NCBI GenBank assembly: GCA_009823395.1
Contig: CM020501.1
Span: 5,099,861 to 5,163,860 of the forward strand
Length of the DNA stretch: 64,000 nt
Source of the DNA: Thamnaconus septentrionalis
Taxonomy: Eukaryota > Chordata > Actinopteri > Tetraodontiformes > Monacanthidae
Direction of reading: 5' to 3'
Both the position numbers and the translations under genes were made by a program. Under the pieces are notes generated by a model, which saw nothing but the letters and a program-made list of their open reading frames with translations, did no database searches and was not told where the DNA came from. Below, one piece after another: positions 1 to 13,473 of the stretch (within the stretch, counting starts at the first letter, position 1; every line of letters starts with the position of its first letter).

Positions 1-479
1 AGACTGAAAGAGGACAGAGTCAGCCGTATCGATTTGCCATCACTAACTTTATTATAATGTCATCTTATAGAAGACTGCCTTCTAGTAATTTTTTATTACC
101 AATATTTAATCACGTTTTGGAGTAATGTGGCTTTGGTCATATTTTTATTTCAGAATTAATTGACAAGTGTCATGCCATAGCTGCCGGGAAAAAAATGTAG
201 CTTTATATAATGAGGTTTAAACAGATGGACATATGGATTTCCCGTTTTTCAATAACTGAAAATTTGGTACACTCCTTTCTTTGTTATGAACGTATAGCTA
301 CTGCTGTAGTCCTACAGCCAGTGTTAAAGTAGACTCCATCACCTTTGATTCGGTATTATTCACTGAATAGGTGTCACAAAAGGCAACAGCAGTAAGACAA
401 ATTCATTTTGATGGTTGGCCATGAAATCATAAGCACATCAGTGGAGCTCATTCATCACAGAGAATGTCAGTGAACCTAC

Positions 480-749
480 CATCTTTGCTGTCCAACAGAC
501 ATCTAAACTTCAGTGGCCCTCTGACACGCAGGAGGCTCTGAGATTCTCCAACCACCTGCGGAAACACAACCAAACACAAGTTTCAAAGCGTTATTATGTA
601 CTTGTGTGTCCATGTACCCATAATACAAGGAACCAGAGTCCAGACACTCTCGACAGTCCAGACCGTCTAATTTAACTTCGCGAAAGCAAGGTGAGCGGTA
701 AGGGAAGGAAGACAGCAGTTTAGACAGATATTTCCCCAAAACTTACCAT
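480..749 (-). CDS. Possible first two coding exons of an unidentified minus-strand gene
   Basis: On the minus strand an ATG at 749-747 is followed at once by a consensus donor (GTAAGT, 746-741). A good acceptor (pyrimidines then CAG, up to 556) opens a 76-nt exon, 555 to 480, that ends at an ATG|GTAGGT donor. The exon is open in the phase set by the ATG and would give M, then VVGESQSLLRVR, GPLKFRCLLDSKD and a split Gly codon. I do not recognise this peptide. A promoter-like block lies just upstream at about 845-885. The open frame at 739-503 lies mostly inside the proposed intron and starts at TTG, so I treat it as chance. Downstream exons would lie beyond the left edge. The call rests only on splice signals and phase agreement and could be wrong. 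Confidence 0.35.
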
Positions 750-844
750 TTTATTGCTTGTTAGACGAACCAAACACCGAAATACAAGCAAAACTCAGGG
801 GGCTGACATGTCTGTTGTCGGGGCAAATCAACGTGTCTCTGACT

Positions 845-890
845 GTAGCGTTTCATTGGCCCACGATGACTCCGCCCATTGGTGGTGCAT
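845..890. promoter_or_regulatory. Promoter-like block with two inverted CCAAT boxes and a GC box
   Basis: Two ATTGG motifs (inverted CCAAT boxes, about 855 and 879) flank a CCGCCC GC box near 872. This sits about 100 bases upstream of the proposed minus-strand start exon at 749. The arrangement fits a TATA-less housekeeping promoter. No transcription start can be seen. Confidence 0.35.
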
Positions 891-3800
891 TCAATGCAGC
901 TCGTAATTAAGCCTCATGATGGATGTCAGTACGGAACAAGCAGCAGAGCAGTAATTATCAACGATGACGAAAAACGAAATACTAAAAGTGCAAAACAAAT
1001 GTATATAGCTAATCCTAATTTAGTCGTAAAAAATGTATATTTCTTTGTTAATGACACAGCTGTGCACCGTTATACAATACTCGCATTCATCGCTGTTAAT
1101 ATTGAATGATGATTATCAAGCACACGTTTTTCATGATAAATCATCTAATAATTTGACTCACAATAAGATTAAAGAGAGAAACTCAACTTTGAAACTGAAA
1201 TAATATTTTTATGTTTGTTTATTTTTTTAATCATATCTTCTTGCATCCTTATTTCTTTTAACTAAAAACCTTAGTGGTGCTATTTGTGCAGACAGCCTAT
1301 TAAGTGTGTCTCTGAGGCTGGTTCTGCTTTACTAGGGTTGAGTGATGCATACAATATCGGATTATTTTAGCATCAGTGACCATGTCACCCGTCTTATGCA
1401 ACATTTGGAAGAGTGTGTCCACAATGTAATTTTTCTCTCCACTCTGTTATCCATTTAGATTTTTTTTTCTCAATAAATAATACATAAGAGGTATAACAAA
1501 TCAGACTCATTGCAGAGCAAAACAGCAATGCACCTTTCATGTAATGTTCTGTTTCCCTCGGGCAAGTGCACGGATGGCAGCCATGCGTGCAAGGCCAGCC
1601 AGGGTGAGTTGATGCATAGTAGAAAATATATGTCATTAATACTATACATGGGTGGGAGCATTCTAGCTATAGTGTGATCTCTTGAGCCAAATCTCTATCA
1701 ACTTAATTAGAAAAACACGTCCATTGTGAAAGACTGCATTGTCTGGACAAACCAGCCCATCAAGATGATAGAATGCATGCATATGTAAATATAAAGGATG
1801 GGTAGACAACAGGACAGGAATCCTACACTCAAAAAATTCTTCTGGATTAAATTCTAAACCTTTGGCAAAAAATTACTTGAAATTACAGTTATTCATTGTC
1901 ACTTCTGTGCATCAAAATAAGCCATCTTGAGGTTCAAATACTTAAATAGTACTTGATCAGCAAAACTGAGTTTTTGGGAATAGAATTTGTCAGAATCTGT
2001 CTAAACTGAAGAAAACAACTATCACAATGAATTGTGCTGCATTTTGCTTTCCAAGATCACACTGGCTGTTTTGGAGATGGAATTAGAGCTGGCAGTAAAA
2101 AAAACCTGGAAATTAAATTCAATCACAATCATGTATAATTCCTTCTGGTTCTGATTTCTGATTATCTATGGGGTCCATATGGAGTAGATGTGAAAAATTG
2201 GAATTTGTCTCGTTTTGTCATTGGATGGGATTTTCCCCAGGGAAAACAGAGGGCAGTACAAACATGTTTCTGCAAGACTGCTATTAATGTTTGTAATCAA
2301 ATAATGAATCAAAGCTTATTAGTGACTTCTATCTTTAAGATCAATGTGTAAATCTGTGAAAAAATGTGAGTTTGTTTTTCACGGCAAGCGTTGGAACATC
2401 ATTCGCAGATGAAACTTACTGATGCATCTGCATGTCACGCACCACCTTCAAAGAGAGCCCCCTTGTTTAACTAAGCACACTCAAAGTATAAACAGCAACT
2501 GTCTGACGTCATGGATGTCCAGTTCCTGTGGATTAAGTGTGTTAGGTTTGATTTGTGACGAGATTCCCTATCTCTCTGTGTATCATAAACAGTGTATTAA
2601 GACCTTTTGCAAGAGTGCGTTTGTGGGGACCGAATTAAGCACTCAGGAAACTCAGTTCAAATGTACATTTGTCACAGAGTCATGAACAGAGTTTCCACTG
2701 GAATTCATTCAGATGTTTAATATATGTAACTAAATGAGAGGAGGGCAAAATGCAACAATGCGTTCACTTAAACAGGGTTAAAAATATTTCCAAAATATGT
2801 TTTTTTTTTCACATGCAATCAGCTCTGAGAATAAAACAACCACTTCAAATACTTTATTTTGGCTGCACTGTAAGCGAACTTTTGCATTTAAGACTTAAGT
2901 TAGACAAAGACGGATTACATGTTAATCCACTGGGTGAGATTGTGTTACCCTAAAAAACCTTTTAAGGATTACGTGGTGATAAACCTAAACTGACAGCGTA
3001 CTAGCAGATTTTCAAAGCTCCAGTATAGCACCTTTTTTTGGGACGTAAATCTATCAGCTCTTTGCTTATTTTAGTCGAAGACAACCAGCAGAAGGAAAAA
3101 TCATATGATCGACTTTTCCTTTACTCACAAGATTCCAGTAGCTTCCTGAGAAAGACGGGAATGATAAAACTGCAAGGCATCCCCTCTCTCACCTTGGCAG
3201 AGACAGGAAGCTCCAAGTTGTAGATGATCTTGATAACGACGACTCGTGCCAGGTCAGGTGGTGCTGACTGACTTCACCGGGTTCTGCTGAGAGGCAGCAG
3301 CTACAGCTGTAAGTCAAGTCCACATGACAGCCCACCTCATCACAAGCCAGTACACGTTGCATTTTCAGGGAAATGCTTGCGAGAGGAAAACATTGTAAAT
3401 AGCAGGAAATGTTTGGAGGGCCGTATTCAGAAAGATAACATTATCTGTTTAAATTGTCCGTCATGTCCGCAGTGGTTTAACGAACCGCAGTGGCCACCAT
3501 GAAGCCAAACGCCTCATGTTGCAACAACATCCTGATGTTTTTGCTTGAAAGATTGCAAGACTTAGCAGCGGGTTCATCAGAAAATGCTAAATATCAAATG
3601 TGTTTAGTATTTAAGCTATGCGTTGTGCTTTATACAAATCTAAAGTTGCCAGGCGATAGCAGAGCCTCGTTATGCCTCATATAAAGTGTTTTTGATGTGT
3701 TTTCAGGAAAGGTCAAACTACACTTCTACAAACTATTTTCCGGAAATTGTAATTCACATTGCAGCAAAATTTGCTCAAAATTATGTATATACTTATACTT

Positions 3801-4448
3801 ATGTATATACTTATACTTGGAGGATGTGTAATTATTAAGCTATATTTCACCTCTTATTCATGGTTATAGCATCACAGCAGCACAATTTAAATGAGGTCGC
3901 AATGATTAAGCGCCACGGTGAAAATCATGTCAAAAACACAAGAACTTGAAGAAATGTCTCACTCAGTCAGTTGTAAGAAAAAAATATGTACAACAGATGC
4001 AATAAGTAGCAGCTGTTTTATTGATGATGTCTAAGTGAACAATGCAGAGTAGTCAGTGGTCTGTTGCGTCTCTCAGATTTGCTGTTTGAATTCCCATCAG
4101 ATGCTGTCAAGTGATATAATAAAGAGAATTCCATCAACCTCCTCCTGAGCAGGATAACAGGCTTTACATGTTTTCCCCCCACATGTACACAAATGCCCAT
4201 TCAATGCCCATAATCAAACATTGATATTAGTAACATTTCCCTTTACGTCATACTAAAGAAGAGCAAAACTACACCTTTCTTCCCCGAGCCGACAAAATAT
4301 CTGATCAGTGGGGGGAAAAAAGACTTCAAGATAATAACTGGATAGCAGAGCATTAATTCCAACATGTTTTGAGCAGCAAAGAACCAAGTTTCCCTGCAAG
4401 ATACTGTTGGAATCCATCAAAAACTTTTTTCTGGTGACCATAATAAAG
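891..4448. other. Intergenic DNA, no gene recognised
   Basis: AT-rich DNA without long open frames, convincing exon and splice-site pairs or conserved protein similarity on either strand. The short open frames here (for example 2422-2685 and 3490-3684) have no recognisable domain and no coding context. I see nothing else specific. Confidence 0.5.
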
Positions 4449-4686
4449 GGCGACTGTAGCTCAGGAGGTGGAACAGGTTGTCCAATGACCGAACGGTCGG
4501 CGGTTCAAAGCCCGCTCCATCCCAGTCTGTTGTTGTGTCCTTGGGCAAGGCACTTAACGTGGCAGCAGCCACCTATAGGTGTATGAGTGTTGTGAGTGAA
4601 TGGGTGAATGGGAGGCCATTGTAAAACACTTTGGGGTACTGTGGAGGTGCTGGAAAGCACTATATAAGTGCAGTCCATTTACCATA
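4449..4686 (+). mobile_element. tRNA-derived SINE of teleost type
   Basis: The 5' part is tRNA-like. An RNA polymerase III A box (TAGCTCAGGAGG, 4457-4468) is followed about 34 bases later by a B box matching the consensus exactly (GGTTCAAAGCC, 4502-4512). The body has the segments typical of abundant fish SINEs: CCTTGGGCAAGGCACTTAA, the GAATGGGTGAATGG segment, CACTTTGGGGT, and CACTATATAAGTGCAG near the 3' end, which finishes at CCATTTACC. It lies in the spacer upstream of gucy1a1. No clear target-site duplication was resolved. Confidence 0.8.
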
Positions 4687-4999
4687 ATAGCCTTAATTTA
4701 GTCAATATTTACAGGCAGACTGGGAAAACATGGATCTGTGCATTGATGATGTGTGAGAGAGATGTGCAGACGAATCCAGAATAACCCAAGTCAAATAGGG
4801 AAATCATAAAGCATGAACACTGAACCCCACCACACACACTGTATGTGCGCAGAACCACTAGCATGCTGATGGGCAGCGAGCAGCTTCATGTGACGGGATC
4901 CAGTTCAGAGGCTGATCCAAATAAGAAAAGTGCATCGCATGCGAGGAGTCGCCTGCCTGGAAATAATTTCTTCTTGCTGATAGGTCGCTCAGCTGCACC

Positions 5000-5228
5000 A
5001 GCCCCACTCGCGTATGGTTTGGCCTGCCGTTCTCTCTCTTTTCTACAGCTCCTCATTGGCTTTTGCCAAACGATAGTTCCCTACCATCTTGCGCCCGTGC
5101 AGCTCCGCATGAATATTGCACGCGCTTTCTCTGGATTTTTTCCCCCTGTTTTTTTTATTTATTTATTTATTTATTTATATTTATTTTTTGGTGCTGATCA
5201 TTTGATCGTTTGGATCGGCGCGTCGATT
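5000..5228 (+). promoter_or_regulatory. Probable gucy1a1 promoter / 5' leader region
   Basis: Sequence just upstream of the gucy1a1 start exon contains an inverted CCAAT box (ATTGG near 5054) and a T/A-rich stretch around 5144-5188, and then turns CpG-rich (GGCGCGTCGA, 5217-5226) before the GA/GT tract. The location is inferred from proximity to the start codon at 5556. No start site is directly visible, and related genes often carry non-coding first exons. Confidence 0.3.
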
Positions 5229-5386
<158 letters not shown>

Positions 5387-5555
5387 CATCGTCCGTGCGT
5401 GAGCACACCGGATGATGGCATTTGTGTCAGAGACCGCAGCCGCTCGACCGGGACTGCGCTCCTTTGAGATCAGATAAAAGGTTGATGTGGTGGTGGTGGG
5501 GAGGTAGACATCAAGCAGCAGGAGAACAAGGTGCGCGCGTCTGCGAGCCGCCGAG

Positions 5556-6123
5556 ATGTTCTGCGCGAAGCTGAAGGAGCTGAAGATCTCGGGAGAGTGC
5601 CCGTTCTCCGGCGGCGCCAAAAGCAATGCGCTCGGAGACTTCGAGGAGCGCTCGAGTGACGCGGCGGCGCATCGCTCCCCCGTCTCCACGGACGTGCACG
5701 GGAACGTGGGTGAGGAGCTACCTCAGCAGAGGGCGAGCAGATCCAAAGTTAACCTGCACACGCTGGGCGAGAGCATCCGAAAATTGGCGTGCCCAGAGGT
5801 GAGTTGGAGGAAGAAAAAAGAAGAAAAAAAAAAAAGATACGCATTTGTTTATCTGCACGCCACGCGCCTGTAGTGCCCACCGTCCCCACCACCTCCCAAA
5901 AAAAAAAAAAAATGTTTTATTCATGAGAAGATAAACTAATTGGAGGGCTCGCACGGCGCCGCACGTGCTTGCATGGTGAACATTTTTTTAATTTGTGGGC
6001 GCTCCTGTTGAGCGTTGCCAGACACTGACCTTTAACTTAACACTTTGTCACACAGTTTCAAAGGCTGCACACCGCCCTTCAGCGGATGATGAGACGGTTG
6101 GACCACGGCAGGGACCATGCCAG

Positions 6124-6169
<46 letters not shown>

Positions 6170-9100
6170 CATTACAAAAAACAGCTTCCATCAGAACGAC
6201 AGGAGCAAACGCACTAGACTGTTAAATCATTGCATGCCCCCCCTCAATAATAGTGCCATAGACACGAGTGCTGTTTGACAAGGTCTATGAGGTTCCTCGC
6301 AAATCTGCCATCCTCATTAGATTCACGCTGATGATGGTAACAGCACTGAGGTGGGATGCAGGAAGCTGCTGTGGAGGAGTAGAGATGGAGAGAAAACATC
6401 CTTCGAAGCTGCAAAACCCCAAATCTCCTTTCTTCTTTAAACTCATTCTGAGCTGAATTAATCTGGTGATTAACCTTCTAATTTTGACAGGTTTTGATGT
6501 CTTTGCTGTTCTGGAGGATGAGAACTGTACCTATTTTTTGGCGGCTTAGAGTCGTTTTGTTTCAAAATTGGAAGAAATCCTTCCAAACGCTGTAACCTTT
6601 TCAAGGCAGACACGTTGATTTACGCACAGGTTTTCCCCAGCATGACAGTAATTTGCCTGTGGCTGCTTTACTCTGATCTCCTTCAACGATTACGACAAAA
6701 TATATGGTCCCGTGAGCACTGCTTTATGCATGTCTGACTGATATTCTTGTTCTTCCAGTGGAAATGCTTTCTGTACAGTGTGCCAGAGTTGCAGCGACAA
6801 ACCTGAGCACTTAGTCGAAACGATGACTGCGTACTCATCCAGAAAAGGTAGGCCAGCGATGCTACATCCAAAGTTCAATTACGACACACTTCATTTCTGC
6901 CTCTTAAAAAAGGGTCCAATTTTGAGCATTGTTTAATTCCCCCCCCCCCTCGCTTTCACCCCTTTCCTTTAATGCGTCGGAAAGCAATCCAGATGGAAGC
7001 CCTGAGAATAGCTCTTGGCGAGGAGCTCTTCAACATGTGCTACGAGGAGGACGGACACATTTTGAGGGTCGTAGGGGGGGCGCTGCACGACTTCCTCAAC
7101 AGCTTCAACGTCTTGTTGAAACAGAGCAGCCCGCCGCCCGACCACGACAAGGGGGATTGTGTAAACGAAGCGTCAGTGCTGTGCTTAGAGAAGGACCTGG
7201 GTCTGCTTACTGTCTACTTCTTCAACCCCCGCCCCGTCACCGACCTCTTTTTCCCCGGGGTCATCAAAGCTGCCGCCCGCCTGCTCTACCACACCACGGT
7301 GGACGTGCTGATGGACGCCCCCGCCACCAAAGACGGCATCTTGCAGTCCAGCCCGCAGCCCAGTCTTCTGTACACTGTGGTGGTAAAGGATGCTAAGAAC
7401 CTGAGCCCCAGTCCGCTGCGGGCGACCTCTGCAGGGACCCTTCCTACCACTCTGTTCTCCACCATCTTCCCCTTCCACCTGATCCTGGACCAGGACTTGA
7501 TTCTGGTGCAAATAGGACACGGGCTGAGAAAGAGACTGATCAGGAAGGATGGACTGAGGCGACCCGCCACATTCCAGGAACACTTCTTTATCGTCTCCCC
7601 CCAGATTAAATGTACCTTCCAAGGTATTCTGACCATGCTAAACACACAATTCATCATCCGGATCAAGCATGGAGTCTCCACCACAGATAACATGGGGAAG
7701 GTATGTCGACATGTCTGACAAATGGAACAAGGAGTGGTGACATCACGGACTAACGAGGCAGAAAAGGCCTTTCCGTTGTGTGGTGCTCTCGGAAAAAAGA
7801 AAAGTCAGGCTGCTTATTAGTGCCAGACTTGGGCGCACTTTGCCTGAAGTACAGATCAGCTCTTTGCCCCCAGCAGAGCTCAGATGCAAACATCTAGTCA
7901 TTTCATCCATCAAAGGTCTGGCTAAACCATTGGTCACCACCACCAAGAAAATAGTATCGTAGTGCGTAATAGTAGTGGATTCATGAGAAGAAACTGACTG
8001 CAATAGTTGCAATATAAATAGAAATAGGGCACGCTAAGTGAGTGTCTCCTTGTGGAGTACAGAATATAGTGCTCAGTGATCGAGTTCAGACTGCAGTCAA
8101 GCATAAAAAATGAGAATAGAATGTCAACAGCAATGGCACAATCAACATTGAATAAATGTGTAGATTTTTCAGACGCTCTAATTTTGAAATGTAGTTGATG
8201 TTAAGCACCACAGCTGCGAACAAAATAGGGACAACTAAGAGACATGGCTCAGGTTAATTGTTGTTAATGGGCAGTTTACAAGCATACTTGGAGCTGTTGA
8301 AAAGAAGAGGTGTTCAGTAAAAAAAAAATCTGAAAATCCATAGTACTGCCTTTAGAGCAAGTACACCCCCAAAACATTATCTTTTCTGCAAAACATTTTC
8401 AAAGGAAGGTAATTTAGATGTTGTCACATTTGTAACAGTGTATTGATTGAGTCAGTGTTTCATTTCAATCGGCATGTTAGGAAGCAGCGCCAACAAACAC
8501 TGACAGCAGTTGTAACATCAACCAAGTAAGAAATGCCATTTGAAACTCCTGTCATGTTAACAAATCTAATTGTGTGATATTATCATTGATCGAATGACAC
8601 ATTTTTAAAGGCATCCATTTAAGGAAAAAAAAAAGCAAATTATGGGACTATTCACGTTTTACCCTCAATAAGTTTTGGAAAGCTGACTTTAGCCAACCAA
8701 GATGGATGCAAATTTGCATTTGTTGACATTTTTCTTGTGGTGATGATGACACAGGTGAAAAGGTCAGACTGTCAATGTTTGTTGATGTCATCCTCTGGGA
8801 ACCACGAATGCCTGTGTTTCACTTCACACGGCCACTCTGCAACGTTTCTGCCATGGCCCGAGAGACATGTTTGGTTTGATAACTTAGCCTTGTGCCTTTG
8901 TTTACTCGTGCGGTTGCCAGCAGCTGTGTGCAGCTGCTAAACACCTCACAAGGAACAAGTTTTTCTTAAGTCGACTGTTTATTGCTGAAGCTATACAGCT
9001 GGTCTCAGGGGAGTTAAAGAATGTTTAAACTGTGCACGTATTTACAAGTGCATTAATTGTTTTGGCTTGACTTGGTGTCAAGAGTAATGATTTTTCTTCC

Positions 9101-12100
9101 CTGCCACACACGTCAATCTGTTTTTTTGTTTGTTTTAATGAACTTTTTATGACATCTGTATTTCCTACAATTCCCAAATACAGAGTTGTCTAATGGTTTG
9201 TATGCTTTTGTTTCAGCTCATGGACCTCAAGGGACAGATGATCTACGTCTCCGAGTCCAACGCCATCTTGTTTCTGGGCTCGCCGTGTGTGGACAAGCTG
9301 GAGGAGCTGACAGGCCGCGGCCTGTACCTGTCAGACATCCCCATTCACAACGCGTTACGCGACGTGGTCCTGGTGGGTGAACAGGCCAAAGCCCAGGACG
9401 GGTTAAAGAAACGCCTGGGCAAGGCCAAGGCTGCACTGGAGTACGCTCACCAGGCACTGGAGGAGGAGAAGAAGAAGACGGTGGACCTTCTCTTCTCCAT
9501 CTTCCCCGGCACGGTGGCCCAGCAGCTGTGGCAGGGCCAGACAGTGCAGGCCAAGAAGTTTGAGAAGGTCACCATGCTCTTCTCCGACATTGTGGGCTTC
9601 ACGGCTGTTTGCTCCCGGTGCACCCCCATGCAAGTCATCACCATGCTCAATGAGCTGTACACCAGGTTCGACCACCACTGTGGAGAACTGGATGTATACA
9701 AGGTAGGTTGAAGGAACAAAGAAAAACCATGTTGGAAAAAGATTGTTTTTACTTGCTGCTGCTAAAGAAACAACTGTTATGACTAAATCAGTGAGTGAGT
9801 ATAGCTGTGGATTTCATTTCATTTCAAATGCAACTGATTACACTTATATATAGGCTTATGCCTCTCAATGTTTCAAGTTAAATGTGTTAGCTCTCAGAAA
9901 ACTGTGTCTAGACTTATTTAAAAAAGATTAAGGTGACAATGTTTTTAAAGTTGAATGTAAGATTTTTATCTTTTTTTATTTCTAATTTTTATGCAGTTTT
10001 TAATTAAAGCATTGTGTCAAGGAGGGCATCCAATGAGCATTCCAAAGTTAGTTGGAGTGACCCGGAAGGGAACAGTTGAAGTTTTGCTTTTCTACCTTTG
10101 CAACCTTGATTGCAACCTTTATTTTTTTCTCTAAAACTGAAACGCTGTCTCAAAATAAAACAAAGCAAGCTTTTACTTTTCCAGCCTTTGCTTTCCCTGA
10201 AAAGTCTTACTTTTCCCTTTTCTCACTTTTGAAAAATTGAAATGAAATACATTTGTTAGAATTGTCTATGGAAATCCAGAGCTTTCTTACTTTCCGTATC
10301 TCCTACATCTCTTTTCCTCAACGTAACTCTGTAAATCATATTGAAATCTAAAATAATTCAAATAATGCAACGGTGCTGTATTTTTAAGTGTGTTTTAAAC
10401 AAAATAAGCCCCTTCGAATGACAAAAACTGAAGCTGTGCCTCAACCGAAGCCGCTTGCGTCTGCCAAAGCCTGCTAATCGAGAGGGCGAGTGGATAATGT
10501 AATCAAAGTGTCACGGAAGCAAAACAGAGAGAGCGGTATGTTTGACAAATACCTCGTAAAATGCTAGGAAGTCAGAGGTTTCTTCGGGACCCTGTTTTCC
10601 AGCCCACATGCATGAACCTAAAAATAGTTTCACTTTATCTCTGCCACATGGCTGTTGAATGCACTCAGGTTCAGGTTTACGCACATAAAGACGGAGGGGA
10701 AGAAAACCCTGGAGCCTTTTTTTTTTTTTAACATGATGAGGGATCAGGTGCTATTACCATTTAAGCTTTATGACTCTTCATGGCTGTTCTTTGTCTTTCA
10801 TCCCAAGAGAGAGAAAAAATATTTCACTGAAGGTTTGTTGCCCTGACGTTTTTGTTGAGTTCAACAGTGCAGTGAATGCTTTAGATTCATTTTAACAACG
10901 TCTGCTTTGTTCAGGTGGAGACCATTGGTGATGCGTACTGCGTGGCCGGAGGATTACACAAAGAGAGTGAGACCCATGCTGTCGAAATAGCACTCATGGC
11001 CTTAAAGATGATGGAGCTCTCGGACGACGTAATGACGCCTACTGGAGATCCGATACAGGTGGGCGTCAATTCTGATGCTGATTATTTATCTTAATTATGC
11101 AAAATTCAACCACTCGTGAGTTCACCTAAAGATTTCTGTTTAAAGCGTAATTCCTACTTTAATGGTTTGGAACATTTCCCCCAGAGTTGAAGGGCTTCAC
11201 CAACGTTTGTTTTCAATGATTCTAAATCATGACATCATGATGAAGACTTGGCCTATTGTTGTCCTCAATAGCATAAGCCAACAGACCAGAAAAACAAGAA
11301 AATCATTGTGCACATGTATGTGGCATCAATGCTTCAATATTTGCTTACGTAGGAATTTTAAAATATGTATTATTTTTACTTAGGCATTATTTATTTCATC
11401 AATAATAAACAATTCTGTCTCACTTTATGGGATGCATTCTTAATGAGATCTCGAGTAAAATATTTTGGCTTCCGTGATTATAATAAAGTTCATATTATAA
11501 AAAACAATATCTATTTTACTGTAGCTCTCGACAAACACACACACGGAAGTTTTCCATCACATATATTTTTTTTACGTTCTTCTTTGCTCGGTGTGTAGTC
11601 ATCTGTCTTTGGTGATTATCAAATCCATTCTCTATCTTGTGAACTATTAGGTTTTCTCATATTACTTTTACTGAGAAAACTCTTTGCAGACTTTGGTCGG
11701 TCTAAGTAAGCTTCAATGCTTCAAAGAAAGCTTCTCTCAAACTTACATATATGGCCACAGAGGATTTATCGCTTGATCACTGAGTGCCTTCATGTGTACG
11801 GCTTGTTTCGACAATAAAAATAGTATTAAAAGTAAGAAGGGGGGCAAGTGAGTCAGACTAGACACTGGAGTGGACATTCCATGTATGGACAACATTGTCT
11901 GTGTTGTGGTGGGATCATTTGCTGCGTGCCATTCAGTGCTTTCCCTTCCCTATTTCCCGTCACTTTTCAGCTGTCTGTGAAAAATCTAGTCTAAAAATGT
12001 AACAGTCTGGCTAAAAATCTAGTCCGATCATTTAGTTTCACCATCAGGCGATCTTATTCCCCTTTTGTCCACCGAAGCTGCCATCATAATACAATGCAGT

Positions 12101-12637
12101 AATTTAGATCCAGCTACTTAATACTGTTTTTGTTTTACAACCTCATCAGATGCGTATAGGTCTTCACACTGGATCAGTGCTGGCTGGTGTTGTTGGGGTG
12201 AAGATGCCCCGCTACTGCCTTTTTGGGAACAATGTCACGTTAGCCAACAAGTTTGAGTCCTGCAGCCAGCCTGGAAGAATCAACATCAGCCCCACGACTT
12301 ACAGGTGAGATAACTTTGGAAGCAAGGATGACTTTGAGGCACAGAAACAGCATGTCATGAGTGAAGAATAAAGGCAAACAAAAAGGTCCTCTGAACAGGA
12401 AACTTGAATTTTAGAGGTGCGCTGTGTTCTCTCTGATGTCAAATAATTTTCCAAAATGGTTTTAGAGTCATGCTTTATTTGTGTTCTCCTTGTCACAGAT
12501 TGCTGAGGGATCGCCCAGAGTTTGTCTTCATTCCCAGGAGCAGACAGGAGCTTCCGGCCAACTTCCCAGAGGAGATCCCTGGTGTTTGTTACTTTTTGGA
12601 GGCCTCCTTCAAAACTTCCAAACTAACTGCGAAGTGA
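5556..12637 (+). CDS. gucy1a1: Guanylate cyclase soluble subunit alpha-1
   Basis: Alpha subunit of the cytosolic NO receptor, which converts GTP to cGMP as an alpha/beta heterodimer. Coding exons: 5556-5798, 6056-6123, 6759-6847, 6985-7700, 9217-9702, 10915-11058, 12150-12304 and 12499-12637. All junctions are GT-AG and phases agree, giving about 679 residues (human is 690). The start [18 protein letters not shown] is diagnostic of alpha-1. Next come the H-NOX-like region ([14 protein letters not shown]), a PAS region (exon 4), a linker helix ending in [13 protein letters not shown], and the cyclase domain with metal-binding [17 protein letters not shown] and [18 protein letters not shown]. 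The protein ends ...TSKLTAK. Exon 3 is poorly conserved and its acceptor is ambiguous: 6789 or 6795 would also keep frame and give a length nearer the family. The partner gene gucy1b1 follows 1.5 kb downstream on the same strand. Confidence 0.95.
6124..6169 (+). repeat. (ATT)n microsatellite starting at the exon 2 donor of gucy1a1
   Basis: Uninterrupted TAT/ATT units run for about 45 bases. The repeat starts directly at the GT donor of gucy1a1 exon 2, so the first intron bases are GTATTATT rather than GTAAGT or GTGAGT. Confidence 0.95.
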
Positions 12638-13473
12638 AGCTTTTGCAGAGCCCAAAAATCATACACATTACGACACGGTGCAAACACTTTGTTCATGTGC
12701 TTCTGATTGTTTAGACTTTGATGCTGTGGTCAATCTGTCAAAATCTTCCAACAGCTTAACTACAAAGCTGACAAACATGAGTCTTGTCTCATTTTGCATT
12801 TCTGCAAATGCTTTCGAGGGATTTGCTTACCCCCCCCCCTCCCCCCCGCCGTAAAACAGGTCAATAGCTGCTTCAGGTTTGTTGTGAGAAAAAAAAACAA
12901 AACATGGAATAATCATTGTCTTGGTCATGTTGATATGATACCGAAAATACATTTTGGCTGTTGATCTCACATTGGTGTGTATTTTATCAGGATGGTTTGT
13001 GTAAATATGTTTCATTCACATCTGTTCAGACTACCAAAGCACCTTGAACTGTTGATAAAAGCAAAGAGAAGGGGGAAACCAGACAGCTTTTTTAATGGTT
13101 CAAAGAAATGCATTTATCCTGGAGACTGAGGCAGAATCGCAGATGATTGAGTCTGGAGAGAAATTATTTGTAGCAATGTTTTATTCAATTTGTATTTCTT
13201 TCTATATAGATTTACATGTCAATATGCAGTTGTGTGGTTCCACATTACTATATATTTCTAATAACCTAGACGTCCATATATTAGGCGTTATGCATTCCAA
13301 GATAGGAATATGTATTTTTATTTTTCTCACTGTTTACATGTTTCTACGATATTTATTAGATTGATTACACTGCGCTTCTTTCCTAAACAACAGGACTATC
13401 ACACAACAAACATACAATGAATGTTCTTCTTTCACTCTCAATGATGTGCTTTACTCTAATGTAATTAAAGTGC

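Noticed and set aside
503..739. 78-codon minus-strand frame starting MGKYLSKLL
   Set aside because: It starts at TTG and lies mostly inside the intron between the better-supported ATG exon and the exon at 555-480.
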